From positions 1-64,000 of the forward strand of contig JBQCGP010000085.1 of the NCBI GenBank assembly GCA_051955535.1: a DNA stretch of 64,000 bases. Reading direction: 5' to 3'. The notes under the pieces were generated by a model. It did not search any database and was not told the origin of the DNA. It saw nothing but the letters and a program-made list of their open reading frames with translations. The DNA comes from 13-2-20CM-68-14 sp051955535 (GTDB lineage: Bacteria > Actinomycetota > Thermoleophilia > Gaiellales > Gaiellaceae). The translations under genes and the position numbers were made by a program. This document shows positions 19,592-27,892 of this stretch, piece after piece (within the stretch, counting starts at the first letter, position 1; each line of letters starts with the position of its first letter).

Positions 19592-21012
19592 CAACCATGT
19601 CCTCGGCTCCCGTCGACCTGCAGAAGCTCGCGCGCGAGCACCTCTGGCTGCACTTCACGCGCATGGGCGGCTATGCCGAGACCGAGGTGCCGGTGATCGT
19701 CCGCGGCGAGGGCTGCTACCTCGAGGATGCCGACGGCAAGCGCTACCTCGACGCGCTCGCGGGGCTCTTTGCGGTGAACATCGGCTACTCGCACGGCGAC
19801 GAGATCGGCCAGGCCGCGCACGAGCAGATGCGCGAGTTGCCCTTCTATACGAACTGGTCGTACGCGCACCCCCGCGCGATCGAGCTCGCGGCCGAAGTTG
19901 CGTCTCTGGCGCCAGGCGACCTGAGCCGCGTCTTTTTCGTCTCCGGCGGCTCGGAGGCGATCGAGTCCGCGTGGAAGCTCGCCCGCCAGTACCACGCGGC
20001 GCGCGGCGAGCGCCGCTGGAAGGCGGTGTCCCGCAACGTCGCCTACCACGGCACGACGATGGGGGCCCTCTCGATCAATGGGATCCCGGCGCTGCGAACG
20101 CCCTTCGAGCCGCTCGTCCCCGAGGTCGTCCACGTGCGGAACACGAACCGCTACCACCGGCCCGGAGACGAAAGCGAGGAGGCGTTCACGGCGTTCCTGC
20201 TCGACGACCTCGAGGCCGCTTTGGACGCGGCCGGGCCGGACACGGTCGCGATGGTCGTCATGGAGCCGGTGCAGAACGCCGGCGGCTGTTTCACGCCGCC
20301 CGCGGGCTACTTCCGGGGCGTCCGGGAGATCTGCGACCGGTACGGAGTCCTGCTCTGCGCCGACGAGGTGATCACCGGCTTCGGGCGGCTAGGGCACTGG
20401 TTCGCGTCGGAGCGGTACGACATCCGGCCCGACCTCCTGACCTCGGCGAAAGGCCTGTCCTCGGCGTATGCGTCGATCGGCGCGGTCGTCACGACCGACC
20501 GGGTCATGGAGCCGTTCCAGGCCGCCGACTCGATGTTCATGCACGGCATGACCTTCGGCGGCCATCCGGTCATGTGCGCGATCGCGCTCAAGAACATCGA
20601 GATCTTGAAGCGGGAGCGGATCGTCGAGGGCGTCCTCGAGAAGGAGGCGATGTACCGCTCGACGCTGGAACAGCTCCTCGAGCTGCCGATCGCGGGCGAC
20701 CTTCGCGGCGCCGGCTGCTTCTACGCCCTCGAGCTCGTCAAGGACAAGGAGACGCGCGAGACCTTCACCGACGAAGAATCGGAGTGGCTGTTGCGCGGCT
20801 TCCTCTCCCCGGAGCTGTTCGAGCGCGGGCTGATCTGCCGCGCCGACGACCGCGGCGATCCAGTCATCCAGATCTCGCCGCCGCTCATCGCCGGCCAGGC
20901 CGAGTTCGACGAGATCGTCCGGATCCTCGGCGAGGTGCTCGAGGAGGCCTGGCAGAAGCTGGAGCGCCGGGATGGCGCCCCGCGGCGTGAGACGCCCCGC
21001 CGCGCTCCTTGA
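19588..21012 (+). CDS. Class III PLP-dependent aminotransferase (polyamine/omega-amine type)
   Basis: A 474-aa omega-aminotransferase. Typical segments are the N-terminal W-rich LWLHFTRMG, YLDALAGLFAVNIGYSHG, the cofactor-phosphate segment FFVSGGSEAIESAWKLAR (about residues 112-129), the LCADEVITGFGRLG box with the PLP-ring Asp (about 255-268) and the Schiff-base lysine in LTSAKGLSSAY (about 287-297). Such enzymes transaminate putrescine, spermidine or beta-alanine with pyruvate or 2-oxoglutarate. The product aldehyde would feed the dehydrogenase at 13572. The start is either the GTG at 19588, which overlaps the permease stop, or the ATG three codons later. The frame further upstream is a shadow. 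Confidence 0.9.
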   Translation: MTTMSSAPVDLQKLAREHLWLHFTRMGGYAETEVPVIVRGEGCYLEDADGKRYLDALAGLFAVNIGYSHGDEIGQAAHEQMRELPFYTNWSYAHPRAIELAAEVASLAPGDLSRVFFVSGGSEAIESAWKLARQYHAARGERRWKAVSRNVAYHGTTMGALSINGIPALRTPFEPLVPEVVHVRNTNRYHRPGDESEEAFTAFLLDDLEAALDAAGPDTVAMVVMEPVQNAGGCFTPPAGYFRGVREICDRYGVLLCADEVITGFGRLGHWFASERYDIRPDLLTSAKGLSSAYASIGAVVTTDRVMEPFQAADSMFMHGMTFGGHPVMCAIALKNIEILKRERIVEGVLEKEAMYRSTLEQLLELPIAGDLRGAGCFYALELVKDKETRETFTDEESEWLLRGFLSPELFERGLICRADDRGDPVIQISPPLIAGQAEFDEIVRILGEVLEEAWQKLERRDGAPRRETPRRAP

Positions 21013-22403
21013 TCCAGCCCTCTTCGCCGTGGTGGCTCGACGAAGCGCCTTCGGTCGAGCCTCAGGCGGCGCTCGAGGGTGACGTCGAGGCCGACGTAGC
21101 GATCGTCGGCGGCGGGTACACGGGCCTCTGGACCGCACTCGCCGTTCGGAAGCGTGAGCCGTCGGCACGGGTGGTCGTCCTCGAGGCGCAGCTCTGCGGT
21201 GAGGGCCCGAGCGGGCGGAACGGCGGGTTCCTCCACGGCTACTGGTCGCCGCTTGCGAGGCTGCGGCGCGTCTTCGGCGACGATGGCGCGCTCGAGATCG
21301 CGGAGGCGGGATCGGCGATCATCCCGGGCGTCCGCGACTTCGCTGAGGAGCACGGGGTGGACATCTGGCTGCGGGAAGCGCCGCTCCTCGAAGTATCCGC
21401 CGCTCCCTCGCAGGACGAATCGATGGATCACGCGGTCGAAACTGCGCGTGAGCTCGGGGTCGAGCAGGAAGCGGTGCCGCTCACGTGGGCGGAGCTGGCC
21501 GAGCGCTGCGCCTCGCCGCGCTTCCGACGAGGAGTCCTCTTCCGCGAGGGAGCGACCGTGCAGCCGGCAAGGCTCGCGCGCGCGCTGCGGATGGCGGCGA
21601 TCCAGTCTGGGGTCGAGATACATGAGAAAACGCCGCTCTCGAGGCTCCGGCGCGCCTCGCCGAACGTGCTCGAGACTCCGCGCGGGCGTGTCACGGCGGG
21701 CGAGGTCGTCGTTGCGGTGAACGCCGCGGCCGCCGGCTGGAGGCCGATCGCTCGGCGCCTGACCGCGTTCGGCTCATACGTCGTTCTCACCGAGCCTGTT
21801 CCGGAGCTGCTCGAACAGATCAACTGGACGGGTGGCGAGTCGATCGCGGACGGGCGCATGTTCCTGCATTACTTCCGGACGACGAACGACGGGCGCGTGC
21901 TCATGGGCAGCGGCTCTGGGCCGATCGGCTTCGGCGGCAGGATCGACGGTCGCTTCACGGCAGACATCCCGTCAGTGGCGCGGGCCGAAGCCGGACTGCG
22001 GTTCCTGCTGCCGGACTTCGCAGACGTCAAGATCGAGCGCGCGTGGGGCGGCCCGATCGACGTCTCTGCCGACCGGTTCCCGTTCTTCGGCACGCTCCCT
22101 GGCGCACGCGTCCACTACGGCGCCGGCTACTCCGGCAACGGCGTCGGACCGAGCTGGCTGGGAGGGCAGATCCTCGCGCGGCTCGCCCTGGGGATTGCCG
22201 ATGAGCTGACCGCGCTACCGCTCGTCAACCGGCACGTGAAGCCGCTGCCGCCAGAGCCGCTCAAGGCCTGGGGCGGCGCCGTGATCCGCGGCGCCGCACT
22301 TCGCGTCGAGGAAGCGGAAGAGGCCGGGCGCAGAGCTGCATCGCCGCTCCGAGCCGTCGCGGCGCTGCCCCGTCTCCTCGGCCTACGTGTCGGAACTCGT
22401 TAG
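21009..22403 (+). CDS. FAD-dependent amine oxidase/oxidoreductase (DAO family, PuuB-like)
   Basis: A 464-aa flavoprotein of the D-amino-acid oxidase family, similar in layout to gamma-glutamylputrescine oxidase. The N-terminal WWLDEAP is typical for the PuuB group. The dinucleotide-binding motif is ADVAIVGGGYTGLWTALAV (residues about 28-46), and CGEGPSGRNGGFLHGYW the next conserved FAD contact. Near the C-terminus GAGYSGNGVGPSWLGG contacts the flavin. Start is a TTG overlapping the aminotransferase stop (TTGA). It probably oxidises a polyamine or its gamma-glutamyl form, giving the locus a second catabolic route. The last 21 bp overlap a convergent gene. Confidence 0.85.
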   Translation: MIQPSSPWWLDEAPSVEPQAALEGDVEADVAIVGGGYTGLWTALAVRKREPSARVVVLEAQLCGEGPSGRNGGFLHGYWSPLARLRRVFGDDGALEIAEAGSAIIPGVRDFAEEHGVDIWLREAPLLEVSAAPSQDESMDHAVETARELGVEQEAVPLTWAELAERCASPRFRRGVLFREGATVQPARLARALRMAAIQSGVEIHEKTPLSRLRRASPNVLETPRGRVTAGEVVVAVNAAAAGWRPIARRLTAFGSYVVLTEPVPELLEQINWTGGESIADGRMFLHYFRTTNDGRVLMGSGSGPIGFGGRIDGRFTADIPSVARAEAGLRFLLPDFADVKIERAWGGPIDVSADRFPFFGTLPGARVHYGAGYSGNGVGPSWLGGQILARLALGIADELTALPLVNRHVKPLPPEPLKAWGGAVIRGAALRVEEAEEAGRRAASPLRAVAALPRLLGLRVGTR

Positions 22404-22724
22404 CTCACGGGCAAATGAACCGCCGCCGACCACGCGCTCGGCACGCGCTCCTGCCCGCTCACGCAACTCGCGGTCGGAGGTGACGAGTACGAACGGCTCG
22501 TCGAGTTCCGCCGCACGCCGCGCGATCCAATCGTCGGCGGATTCCCGTCCGGTGCCGATGACCTCGACGCCCTCGACCGGAGCAGGCGCCGGCCCGTCGA
22601 ACACCGCTACCGCGTCGACGCCCTCGCGTTCGGCCCACTCCGCGAGCAGGTCGACCAGGCGCTCTGGCGACAGGTTCGGCCACAACGAGCGCCGCACGTT
22701 CGGGGCGTCAACGAGCACAACCAC
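22383..22724 (-). CDS. NYN-domain RNA-cleaving-type protein
   Basis: A 113-aa protein with the PIN-like NYN fold. VVVLVDAPNVRRSLW at the start carries the first conserved Asp and Asn, DAVAVFDGPAP the next acidic strand, and SADDWIARRAAEL followed by FVLVTSDRELRERA the metal-binding acidic cluster typical of YacP-like nucleases. The chosen GTG (22724) puts the first beta strand at the N-terminus, as in homologues. The frame is open further upstream, but that overlaps the divergent gene. Likely cytoplasmic and involved in RNA turnover or tRNA/rRNA processing. Confidence 0.75.
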   Translation of the reverse strand: MVVLVDAPNVRRSLWPNLSPERLVDLLAEWAEREGVDAVAVFDGPAPAPVEGVEVIGTGRESADDWIARRAAELDEPFVLVTSDRELRERAGARAERVVGGGSFARELTSSDT

Positions 22725-22751
22725 GTCCGGGGCAGACCCTAGCCTGGGCGC

Positions 22752-23216
22752 ATGCCCGGTGAGCACCACGGCGCGTTCGGCGAGGACGCTTTCGGGCGCC
22801 GTGCGGAGAAGCTTGCTCGCTTTTTCGGGACGCCCGGGTACATCCTCGGCCAGACGATCGTCGTTGTCGTATGGATCGCGCTCAACGCGGCCGTGGTCGC
22901 CTTTCAGTGGGACCCGTATCCCTTCATCCTGCTCAACCTCGCCTTCTCGACGCAGGCGGCCTACGCGGCGCCGCTGATCCTGCTCGCGCAGACGCGGCAG
23001 GCCGACCGGGACAAGCTCGCCGAAGAAAGGCAGGAACAGCATCACAACGACGCGGAGCGCCTGGCGCAGGAGCGCGTCGTCGCGATCAAGGCGGAAACGG
23101 ACAAGCTGACGGGCTTGCTCGAGTCGAACACGGACCTGACTCGCCAGGACAAGGTGCTGACGGAGCAGGTCGCGGACCTGACGAAGCAGATCCACGACCT
23201 GCTGACGAAGCGCTAA
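22752..23216 (+). CDS. DUF1003 membrane protein
   Basis: A 154-aa protein with two hydrophobic helices at residues about 29-49 (GYILGQTIVVVVWIALNAAV) and 56-80 (FILLNLAFSTQAAYAAPLIL). The intervening WDPYPFILLNL and following LLAQTRQADRDK are the DUF1003 signature. The C-terminal 70 residues are charged and helical, likely coiled coil. The role of DUF1003 proteins is not established. Its TAA stop overlaps the msrA stop by 3 bp on the other strand. Confidence 0.85.
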   Translation: MPGEHHGAFGEDAFGRRAEKLARFFGTPGYILGQTIVVVVWIALNAAVVAFQWDPYPFILLNLAFSTQAAYAAPLILLAQTRQADRDKLAEERQEQHHNDAERLAQERVVAIKAETDKLTGLLESNTDLTRQDKVLTEQVADLTKQIHDLLTKR

Positions 23217-23701
23217 ACCGCTTCTCGAAGAGCGGCGGTGCAGCTAGACCGGCCGCGCTTCTCGAGGTACTGCTGGTGGTAGTCCTCGGCGGGGTAGAAC
23301 GTCTGCGCAGGCTCGACCAGTGTCACCACCGGCCGTCGGTGACGGGTCTGCTCCTCCGTCTTGGAGCGCAGCGCGACCTCCTGCTGCTCGGGATCGTGGA
23401 AGAAGATCACCGAGCGATACTGGTCGCCGATGTCCCAGCCCTGTCGGTTCAGCTGGGTCGGGTTGTGCTTGTGCCAGAAGACGCCCAGGAGCTGCTCGTA
23501 CGAGACCTGCTCCGGGTCGTACGTGACCTCGACGACCTCGGCGTGGCCGGTCGTGTGCGAGCAGACGTCCTGGTAGGTCGGGTTCTCGAGCGTGCCGCCC
23601 TCGTAGCCGACCTCGGTCTTGGTGACGCCGTCCAGCTGGCGGAACGCCGCCTCGACGCCCCAGAAACAGCCCGCGCCGAATGTTGCCTTCTTCAAGCTCA
23701 T
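23213..23701 (-). CDS. msrA: Peptide-methionine (S)-S-oxide reductase
   Basis: A 162-aa MsrA that repairs methionine-S-sulfoxide in proteins. The catalytic motif GCFWGVEAAF lies at residues 11-20 with nucleophile Cys12. Downstream are VGYEGGTLENPTYQDVC, GHAEVVEV and FWHKHNPTQLNRQGWDIG, all signature. A C-terminal Cys at about 154 (RSSC) can serve as the resolving residue. The ATG at 23701 overlaps the msrB stop, so the two genes are co-translated as a repair pair. Confidence 0.96.
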   Translation of the reverse strand: MSLKKATFGAGCFWGVEAAFRQLDGVTKTEVGYEGGTLENPTYQDVCSHTTGHAEVVEVTYDPEQVSYEQLLGVFWHKHNPTQLNRQGWDIGDQYRSVIFFHDPEQQEVALRSKTEEQTRHRRPVVTLVEPAQTFYPAEDYHQQYLEKRGRSSCTAALREAV

Positions 23702-24090
23702 TCCTCCTCGAATGTCAGTGCGGCCGAGTTGATGCAGAAGCGCTGGCCGGTCGGCGCCGGCCCGTCCGGGAAGACGTGGCCGAGGTGGCCGCCACAGCTT
23801 GCGCACAGGACTTCCGTACGGATCATCCCGTGGCTGACGTCGCTCTCCTCGTCGATCGCCTCCTCGCCGGCAGGCGCGTAGAACGCGGGCCAGCCGCAGC
23901 CGGAGTCGTACTTCGTGTCGGAGCCGAACAGCTCGGCCCCACAGCCCGCGCACCGGTACGTGCCCGCCTCGAACGTGTAGTCGTGCTCGCCCGAGAACGG
24001 TGCCTCGGTGCCCTTTTCGCGCAGAATCCGGTACTGCTCCGGCGTCAGCTCAGCACGCCACTCTTGCTCTGTTTTCTGAATTTTCGGCAT
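23698..24090 (-). CDS. msrB: Peptide-methionine (R)-S-oxide reductase
   Basis: A 130-aa MsrB. Zn-binding pairs CAGC (about residue 47) and CASC (about 96), YDSGCGWPAFY in the middle, GHLGHVFPDG, and the catalytic RFCINSAAL near residue 117. The start chosen is ATG 24090 (MPKIQKTEQEW), the usual N-terminus. An upstream ATG in frame at 24111 would add seven residues. Overlaps msrA by 4 bp. Confidence 0.96.
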   Translation of the reverse strand: MPKIQKTEQEWRAELTPEQYRILREKGTEAPFSGEHDYTFEAGTYRCAGCGAELFGSDTKYDSGCGWPAFYAPAGEEAIDEESDVSHGMIRTEVLCASCGGHLGHVFPDGPAPTGQRFCINSAALTFEEE

Positions 24091-24120
24091 CACTGAATAG
24101 TGTGCCAACAACCGGTTTTG

Positions 24121-24882
24121 TTACGCCTCAGCCTCGCTGAGCCACTGGCCCGTCCACCATTCCGGATGGGGCATGCCGCTCTCGTGTGCGACGTCTCGGA
24201 GGGCCGAGATGTCGTAAGGCGCGCGTCGCAGCTCGGCCGAGATGCGGCCGTTCTCGGCGGTGAGGATCGCGTACTCCGCCCACGGCGATAGACGGATGGC
24301 GCCGTTGGGCGGCCAGTTGTGAAAAGGCAGCCCGACGCTGCCCGGGTTGACCACGAGCGTCGAGTTGTGGGGACGAACGAGCTGGACGTGCGTGTGCCCG
24401 GCTGTCAGAGCGGAAGGGTCGGCCTCGCCGAGCATCTCGGCCAGCTCGTGGTCTGGAGTCGTCGGATGGATGTCCTCCATGAAGGAGCGCGGCGAGCCGT
24501 GCACGCAGAGAACCGAAGCGCCGTTGAGCCGCAACTCGACCTGTTCGGGAAGCGTGGCCAGGTAGGTCTTGTCGCCCTCGTCGAGCTGCGCCGCGCACCA
24601 CTCACCCTGGTCACGCAGCCTGGGGCCGGCATAACCGGGTAAGTCCGGCATCCCGTCCAGCATCCACGTATCCCAGTTGCCGAGTACGACCGGACAGTCG
24701 AGGCAGCGCAGCCGTGCGACCGTTTCCCTGGGCTGGGGCCCGGCCGCGACGTCGCCGAGGCACACGATCCGCTCGATGCCGGCGTCCCCGAGCTCGCCGA
24801 GGACCGCCTCGAACGCGAGCAGGTTGCCGTGGAGATCCGAGATCAGCGCCAGCCGCAGCACGGACGAAGAATAAGAGGTCAT
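24121..24882 (-). CDS. Calcineurin-like metallophosphoesterase (YfcE/MJ0936 type)
   Basis: A 253-aa dimetal phosphoesterase. ISDLHGNLLAFEAV (about residues 14-27) gives the D-x-H motif, CLGDVAAGP the GD motif, VVLGNWDTW the GN[HW]D motif with Trp in place of the usual His, LCVHGSPRS the mid His and TAGHTHVQL the GHxH motif. The substitution GNWD is seen in many members of this subfamily. Probably hydrolyses phosphodiesters such as cyclic nucleotides or RNA ends; substrate unknown. Overlaps the stop of the upstream phosphotransferase by 4 bp. Confidence 0.88.
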   Translation of the reverse strand: MTSYSSSVLRLALISDLHGNLLAFEAVLGELGDAGIERIVCLGDVAAGPQPRETVARLRCLDCPVVLGNWDTWMLDGMPDLPGYAGPRLRDQGEWCAAQLDEGDKTYLATLPEQVELRLNGASVLCVHGSPRSFMEDIHPTTPDHELAEMLGEADPSALTAGHTHVQLVRPHNSTLVVNPGSVGLPFHNWPPNGAIRLSPWAEYAILTAENGRISAELRRAPYDISALRDVAHESGMPHPEWWTGQWLSEAEA

Positions 24883-25775
24883 TCGGCGGCCGCGCGCTCC
24901 AGCCCGGCCAGGGCTTCGCGCTCGATCGCCGCGAAGCCCTCGTTGTGACCGTAATGCGCGAGTGCCGCCGAGAGGGAGAGCGCGACGGCACGCGCGCGTA
25001 GCAGCTGCTCCTCGGAGACCGGCCCGTACTCGTCCAGAAATGCCTCGCGACCCTCGGGTGAGAAATAGCTCCACAGCATCGAGAAGTCGATCGCCGGGTC
25101 GCTGCAGCAGACGTCGACCCAGTCGATCACGCCGCTCGGCCGGCCGTTGCCGTCGACGAGCACTTGCCGGAAGTGGAGGTCGCCGTGCACGACCGCGGAG
25201 ACCCGCGAGTCAGGCAGGCGCTCCGCCTCGTCGAGCAGCCGGTCGACCGTGGGAGGTCGCTGCCAGATGCCTTCGCCCTGGAGGTCGGCGAGCTGCTCGC
25301 GCGTCTTGGGGACGCGCGTCTTCATGTCGGCGCGCCGGTTAGCGTCCGTCGGTAGCTCGTAGCCGACGTCGGCCTCGTGAAGCACACGCAGGAATCGCGC
25401 CAGGCCGCGCGCGACTTCCACTCGCGCACCGTCCTCGAGCTTGGCGTCTCCGAGCTCCCGCCCCGCCAGAAGGGCGCTGCCGAAGAACGGCCACGGGAAA
25501 CCGGCCGCGGGCTCGCCGACGAAGACCGGCTCGGGCACCGCGATCGGCAGCAGCGGCGCCAGCTCTGGCAGCACCGCGATCTCCCGCCGCACACCCGGCA
25601 CCGCGATCTCGCGGCGCGGGAATCGGAACGCCCAGCGCTCGTCGACCACCCAGATCGAGTAGTCCCAGCCCTCCGCGAACGGCCGCAGCGACTCGGCGTC
25701 AAGGCCCTGAAACTGTGCGAGCAGCTGACGAACAAGAGCCTCGTCGACGACGAGCTCGGCAGTCCAGGTTGCCAC
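24879..25775 (-). CDS. Aminoglycoside phosphotransferase-family kinase
   Basis: A 298-aa APH/choline-kinase-like protein. WAFRFPRREIAVPG (about 48-61) carries the N-lobe nucleotide region. VVHGDLHFRQVLVD (about 195-208) is the Brenner motif with catalytic Asp and following residues. GVIDWVDVCCSDPAIDF (about 214-230) has the metal-binding Asp. The family phosphorylates varied hydroxyl substrates, often metabolites rather than antibiotics. Its arrangement with a phosphoesterase in an overlapping two-gene unit is compatible with a metabolite kinase/phosphatase pair, but resistance cannot be claimed. Confidence 0.85.
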   Translation of the reverse strand: MATWTAELVVDEALVRQLLAQFQGLDAESLRPFAEGWDYSIWVVDERWAFRFPRREIAVPGVRREIAVLPELAPLLPIAVPEPVFVGEPAAGFPWPFFGSALLAGRELGDAKLEDGARVEVARGLARFLRVLHEADVGYELPTDANRRADMKTRVPKTREQLADLQGEGIWQRPPTVDRLLDEAERLPDSRVSAVVHGDLHFRQVLVDGNGRPSGVIDWVDVCCSDPAIDFSMLWSYFSPEGREAFLDEYGPVSEEQLLRARAVALSLSAALAHYGHNEGFAAIEREALAGLERAAAE

Positions 25776-26159
25776 CTAGACGAACGACGGCCGACGTCGA
25801 GTGTCTTCGAGCTCGCCGACGATCGCGTAACCGATCCAGTTGACGAGCCAGACGATCACGACAGTCCCGACGTACGTCCAGAAGCCGTCGATCGAGAAGT
25901 TCGGGGCGATCCACTCGGCCAGAGCGAGCATTGCGATGTTGATCACGAGCAGGAAGAGGCCGAGCGTCAGGATGATCAACGGCAGGGTGATCAGCGTAAG
26001 TATCGGCTTGATCACCGCGTTCGCAATCCCGAGCACCGCGGCGCCGATGATGTAGGCCCACCATCCATGGATCCGGACGCCCGAGAAGAGCGCGTTCGCG
26101 ACCCAGAGTGCGGCGGCGTTGATCGCCAGAGCGAGCGCGAGACGGATTGCGAGCGGCAC
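25776..26159 (-). CDS. PF04020-type (holin-like, YvlD) four-helix membrane protein
   Basis: A 127-aa membrane protein with four helices at about 5-25, 33-52, 56-80 and 98-117. IGAAVLGIANAVIKPILTLITLPL is the signature (cited as ANAVIKPILTLITLPL). It belongs to the mycobacterial phage-holin-like/YvlD family of unknown physiological role; most members are chromosomal and not phage-derived. Directly abuts the phosphotransferase start. Confidence 0.85.
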   Translation of the reverse strand: MPLAIRLALALAINAAALWVANALFSGVRIHGWWAYIIGAAVLGIANAVIKPILTLITLPLIILTLGLFLLVINIAMLALAEWIAPNFSIDGFWTYVGTVVIVWLVNWIGYAIVGELEDTRRRPSFV

Positions 26160-26248
26160 GTCTCGCAGAGCCTATCGCGACGCTGTTCGCCGTCTTGTGA
26201 CGGGTGTATCATTTTTGTCGAGCTTTCCCCCTGCGGAAGGGAGTGCCG

Positions 26249-26584
26249 ATGACGACATCCGGTGCCGATCTGCCCAGCGGCACGGTTGCGCTCGATTGGG
26301 ACGAGCTTGCAGGGCTCGACCGGATCGCAACGGCCTACACGGTTGGAGAGCACGCGGTCGTGCTCGAGACGACCGACGGTCGCGAGATCCGAATCACCGC
26401 CCTCTATGACCGCGCGCGTGACAAGTACGTCGCCGAGTTCGAGCGACGGAGTGTCGTAAAGAGCGGGAACAAGGAAGTACGCGTCTGGGCCCAGACGCCG
26501 GCGTACAAGCATTGCGCGGCCGAGGACGCAGCGAGCTGCCTCGAAGCGGCAGTTCTCGAAGTCGACCGCACGAACGTCTACTAG
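26249..26584 (+). CDS. Small soluble protein of unknown function
   Basis: A 111-aa protein, start ATG with GGAAGGGAG upstream. Predicted mixed alpha/beta with a hydrophilic N-terminus. The body reads like a small beta-rich domain (AVVLETTDGREIRITALYD, about residues 33-51). Two Cys near the C-terminus (HCAAEDAASC) could bind a metal or form a disulfide. No family recognised. A perfect hairpin lies between its stop and the convergent 26714 gene. Confidence 0.65.
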   Translation: MTTSGADLPSGTVALDWDELAGLDRIATAYTVGEHAVVLETTDGREIRITALYDRARDKYVAEFERRSVVKSGNKEVRVWAQTPAYKHCAAEDAASCLEAAVLEVDRTNVY

Positions 26585-26628
26585 TCATCAGAGCAGCCGC
26601 CGGCTCGCGCCCGTCCTAGCTCGTGGGA

Positions 26629-26658
26629 CAACCCCCGCCTGTGAAAGCACGGGGGTTG
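26629..26658. terminator. Bidirectional-type hairpin between convergent genes
   Basis: CAACCCCCG (26629-26637) pairs with CGGGGGTTG (26650-26658) with a 12-nt loop, giving a perfect 9-bp GC-rich stem. It lies between the stops of the 26249 gene (plus) and the 26714 gene (minus), so it can end transcription from both sides. Confidence 0.65.
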
Positions 26659-26713
26659 CCGTGATGCCAGGTGGCTTAGGCAGCGGACGCAGGTCCTGCC
26701 GGCGGTCGTCCGC

Positions 26714-27892
26714 TCATGGAGCGCCGCCGTTGCCGTAGGGCAGACCCGGCGGTATCAGCTTGACGCAGATCGCCTCCGCCCTCTTGGCCTGGGAAGAGTT
26801 CGGATCGATGTTCGGCGGGATGTTGAACTTGACGCCGTTGTTCTCGAACGTCGGATCGGGGAAGTCAGGAACTCCGTGTGAGCGCATGCACCTGGCGGCC
26901 TTGAGGTAGTCAGCCTGATCGGCAGGAGTGATCGTTTGGCTCGGGGTCTGGTGACCGTTCTCATTCGGCTGCGTTCCGGGCGGCAGGGTTCCGGGCGGAA
27001 CGTCGGTTGAAGCGGGCGGCGCAGTAATCGGCGGCGTGCTGCCAAGCCGGCTGTACGTGACGCTCCACGTGTAAGTGCCGTCCCCGGCGGATGAGCCGGT
27101 GTGCTGCCCTTGGAAGGTCACGCTGACCTGCTTGACGAGGCCGTCACCTCCGACGCTCATCTGGAGTTGGAGATCGTTCAGCTGGCCGCCAGGAGCGTCT
27201 CCTTTTCCGGCACCGAACATCATGTCGGTGCGCTTTTGGGCACCGAGGATCATGCTGATGATGGCGTTATTGCCGGGATCGTTCCCTGCATTGATGCTGC
27301 TGCTAGGAATCGTGCCGGTGTACACGGTGGTGCCATCCGCTTGCGCCGTCTTCTGCACGTGGGTGGCGAGGGCGAGGACCTGCTGCGCGGTGGTGCCCGC
27401 GATGTTGTCTTGTGCGAGTTGCATCAACCCGCCGAGCGGCTTCGGCCCGACGTTGGAGGCGTTCGCGTAGTGCAGCCAGGTCCCATCCGACGTCTCCACG
27501 TACATGCCGCCTCCGATCAGCAGGAGTTGCCGAATCAGGTCGAACCCCGGCGAGAAGGCGATGTCGTGGCCGTTCCAGCGGGTGGCGTCAATTGTGCGAC
27601 TGACGCCTCGGTGGAGCACGGTCGTCGTCATCGTCCCTGACGGAGCTGCGGCGGTCGCGGCGAGCGCTCTCGCCGCCGCCGCGGAAGCGCTGGACGGTGA
27701 TGCGGCGCTGAGCGTGAAGCCGAGCACGATGGCGGCAGTCGCGGCGGCAAGCACCGCGAGCGTCGGAACGGCGAGGCGAAGCGATCGAGGTTGCATTACG
27801 CGCGAGCGACGGGTGCCGCGATCCAGGTCACGCTTGATGGCATCTCGCAATTGCGTGCGGTACAGGAGAAGTTCCTCAGGGATTTCGTTCAT
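26714..27892 (-). CDS. Membrane-anchored partner of the adjacent sigma factor (anti-sigma-like) with extracellular sensory-type region
   Basis: A 392-aa protein with a 39-residue charged cytoplasmic N-terminus (MNEIPEELLLYRTQLRDAIK..), one transmembrane helix (about 41-63) and a large exported domain (CU044_5270-like in style). It lacks the HxxxCxxC zinc motif of classic anti-sigma factors. The C-terminal ~60 residues hold ARCMRSHGVPDFPDPTFEN and a later EAICVKLIPPG, the pattern of a Cys-pair module found in many actinobacterial lipoproteins. The ATG overlaps the stop of the sigma-factor gene, the usual arrangement for a sigma/anti-sigma pair. A pro-rich linker (about 300-330) precedes the C-terminal module. 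Confidence 0.65.
   Translation of the reverse strand: MNEIPEELLLYRTQLRDAIKRDLDRGTRRSRVMQPRSLRLAVPTLAVLAAATAAIVLGFTLSAASPSSASAAAARALAATAAAPSGTMTTTVLHRGVSRTIDATRWNGHDIAFSPGFDLIRQLLLIGGGMYVETSDGTWLHYANASNVGPKPLGGLMQLAQDNIAGTTAQQVLALATHVQKTAQADGTTVYTGTIPSSSINAGNDPGNNAIISMILGAQKRTDMMFGAGKGDAPGGQLNDLQLQMSVGGDGLVKQVSVTFQGQHTGSSAGDGTYTWSVTYSRLGSTPPITAPPASTDVPPGTLPPGTQPNENGHQTPSQTITPADQADYLKAARCMRSHGVPDFPDPTFENNGVKFNIPPNIDPNSSQAKRAEAICVKLIPPGLPYGNGGAP

Noticed and set aside
24879..25775. Aminoglycoside-resistance gene
   Set aside because: Only the general kinase fold is visible; the family covers many metabolite kinases and the context gives no link to antibiotics.
25776..26159. Holin-like gene considered as evidence of a prophage
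   Set aside because: PF04020 members are widespread chromosomal membrane proteins; no other phage gene lies nearby.
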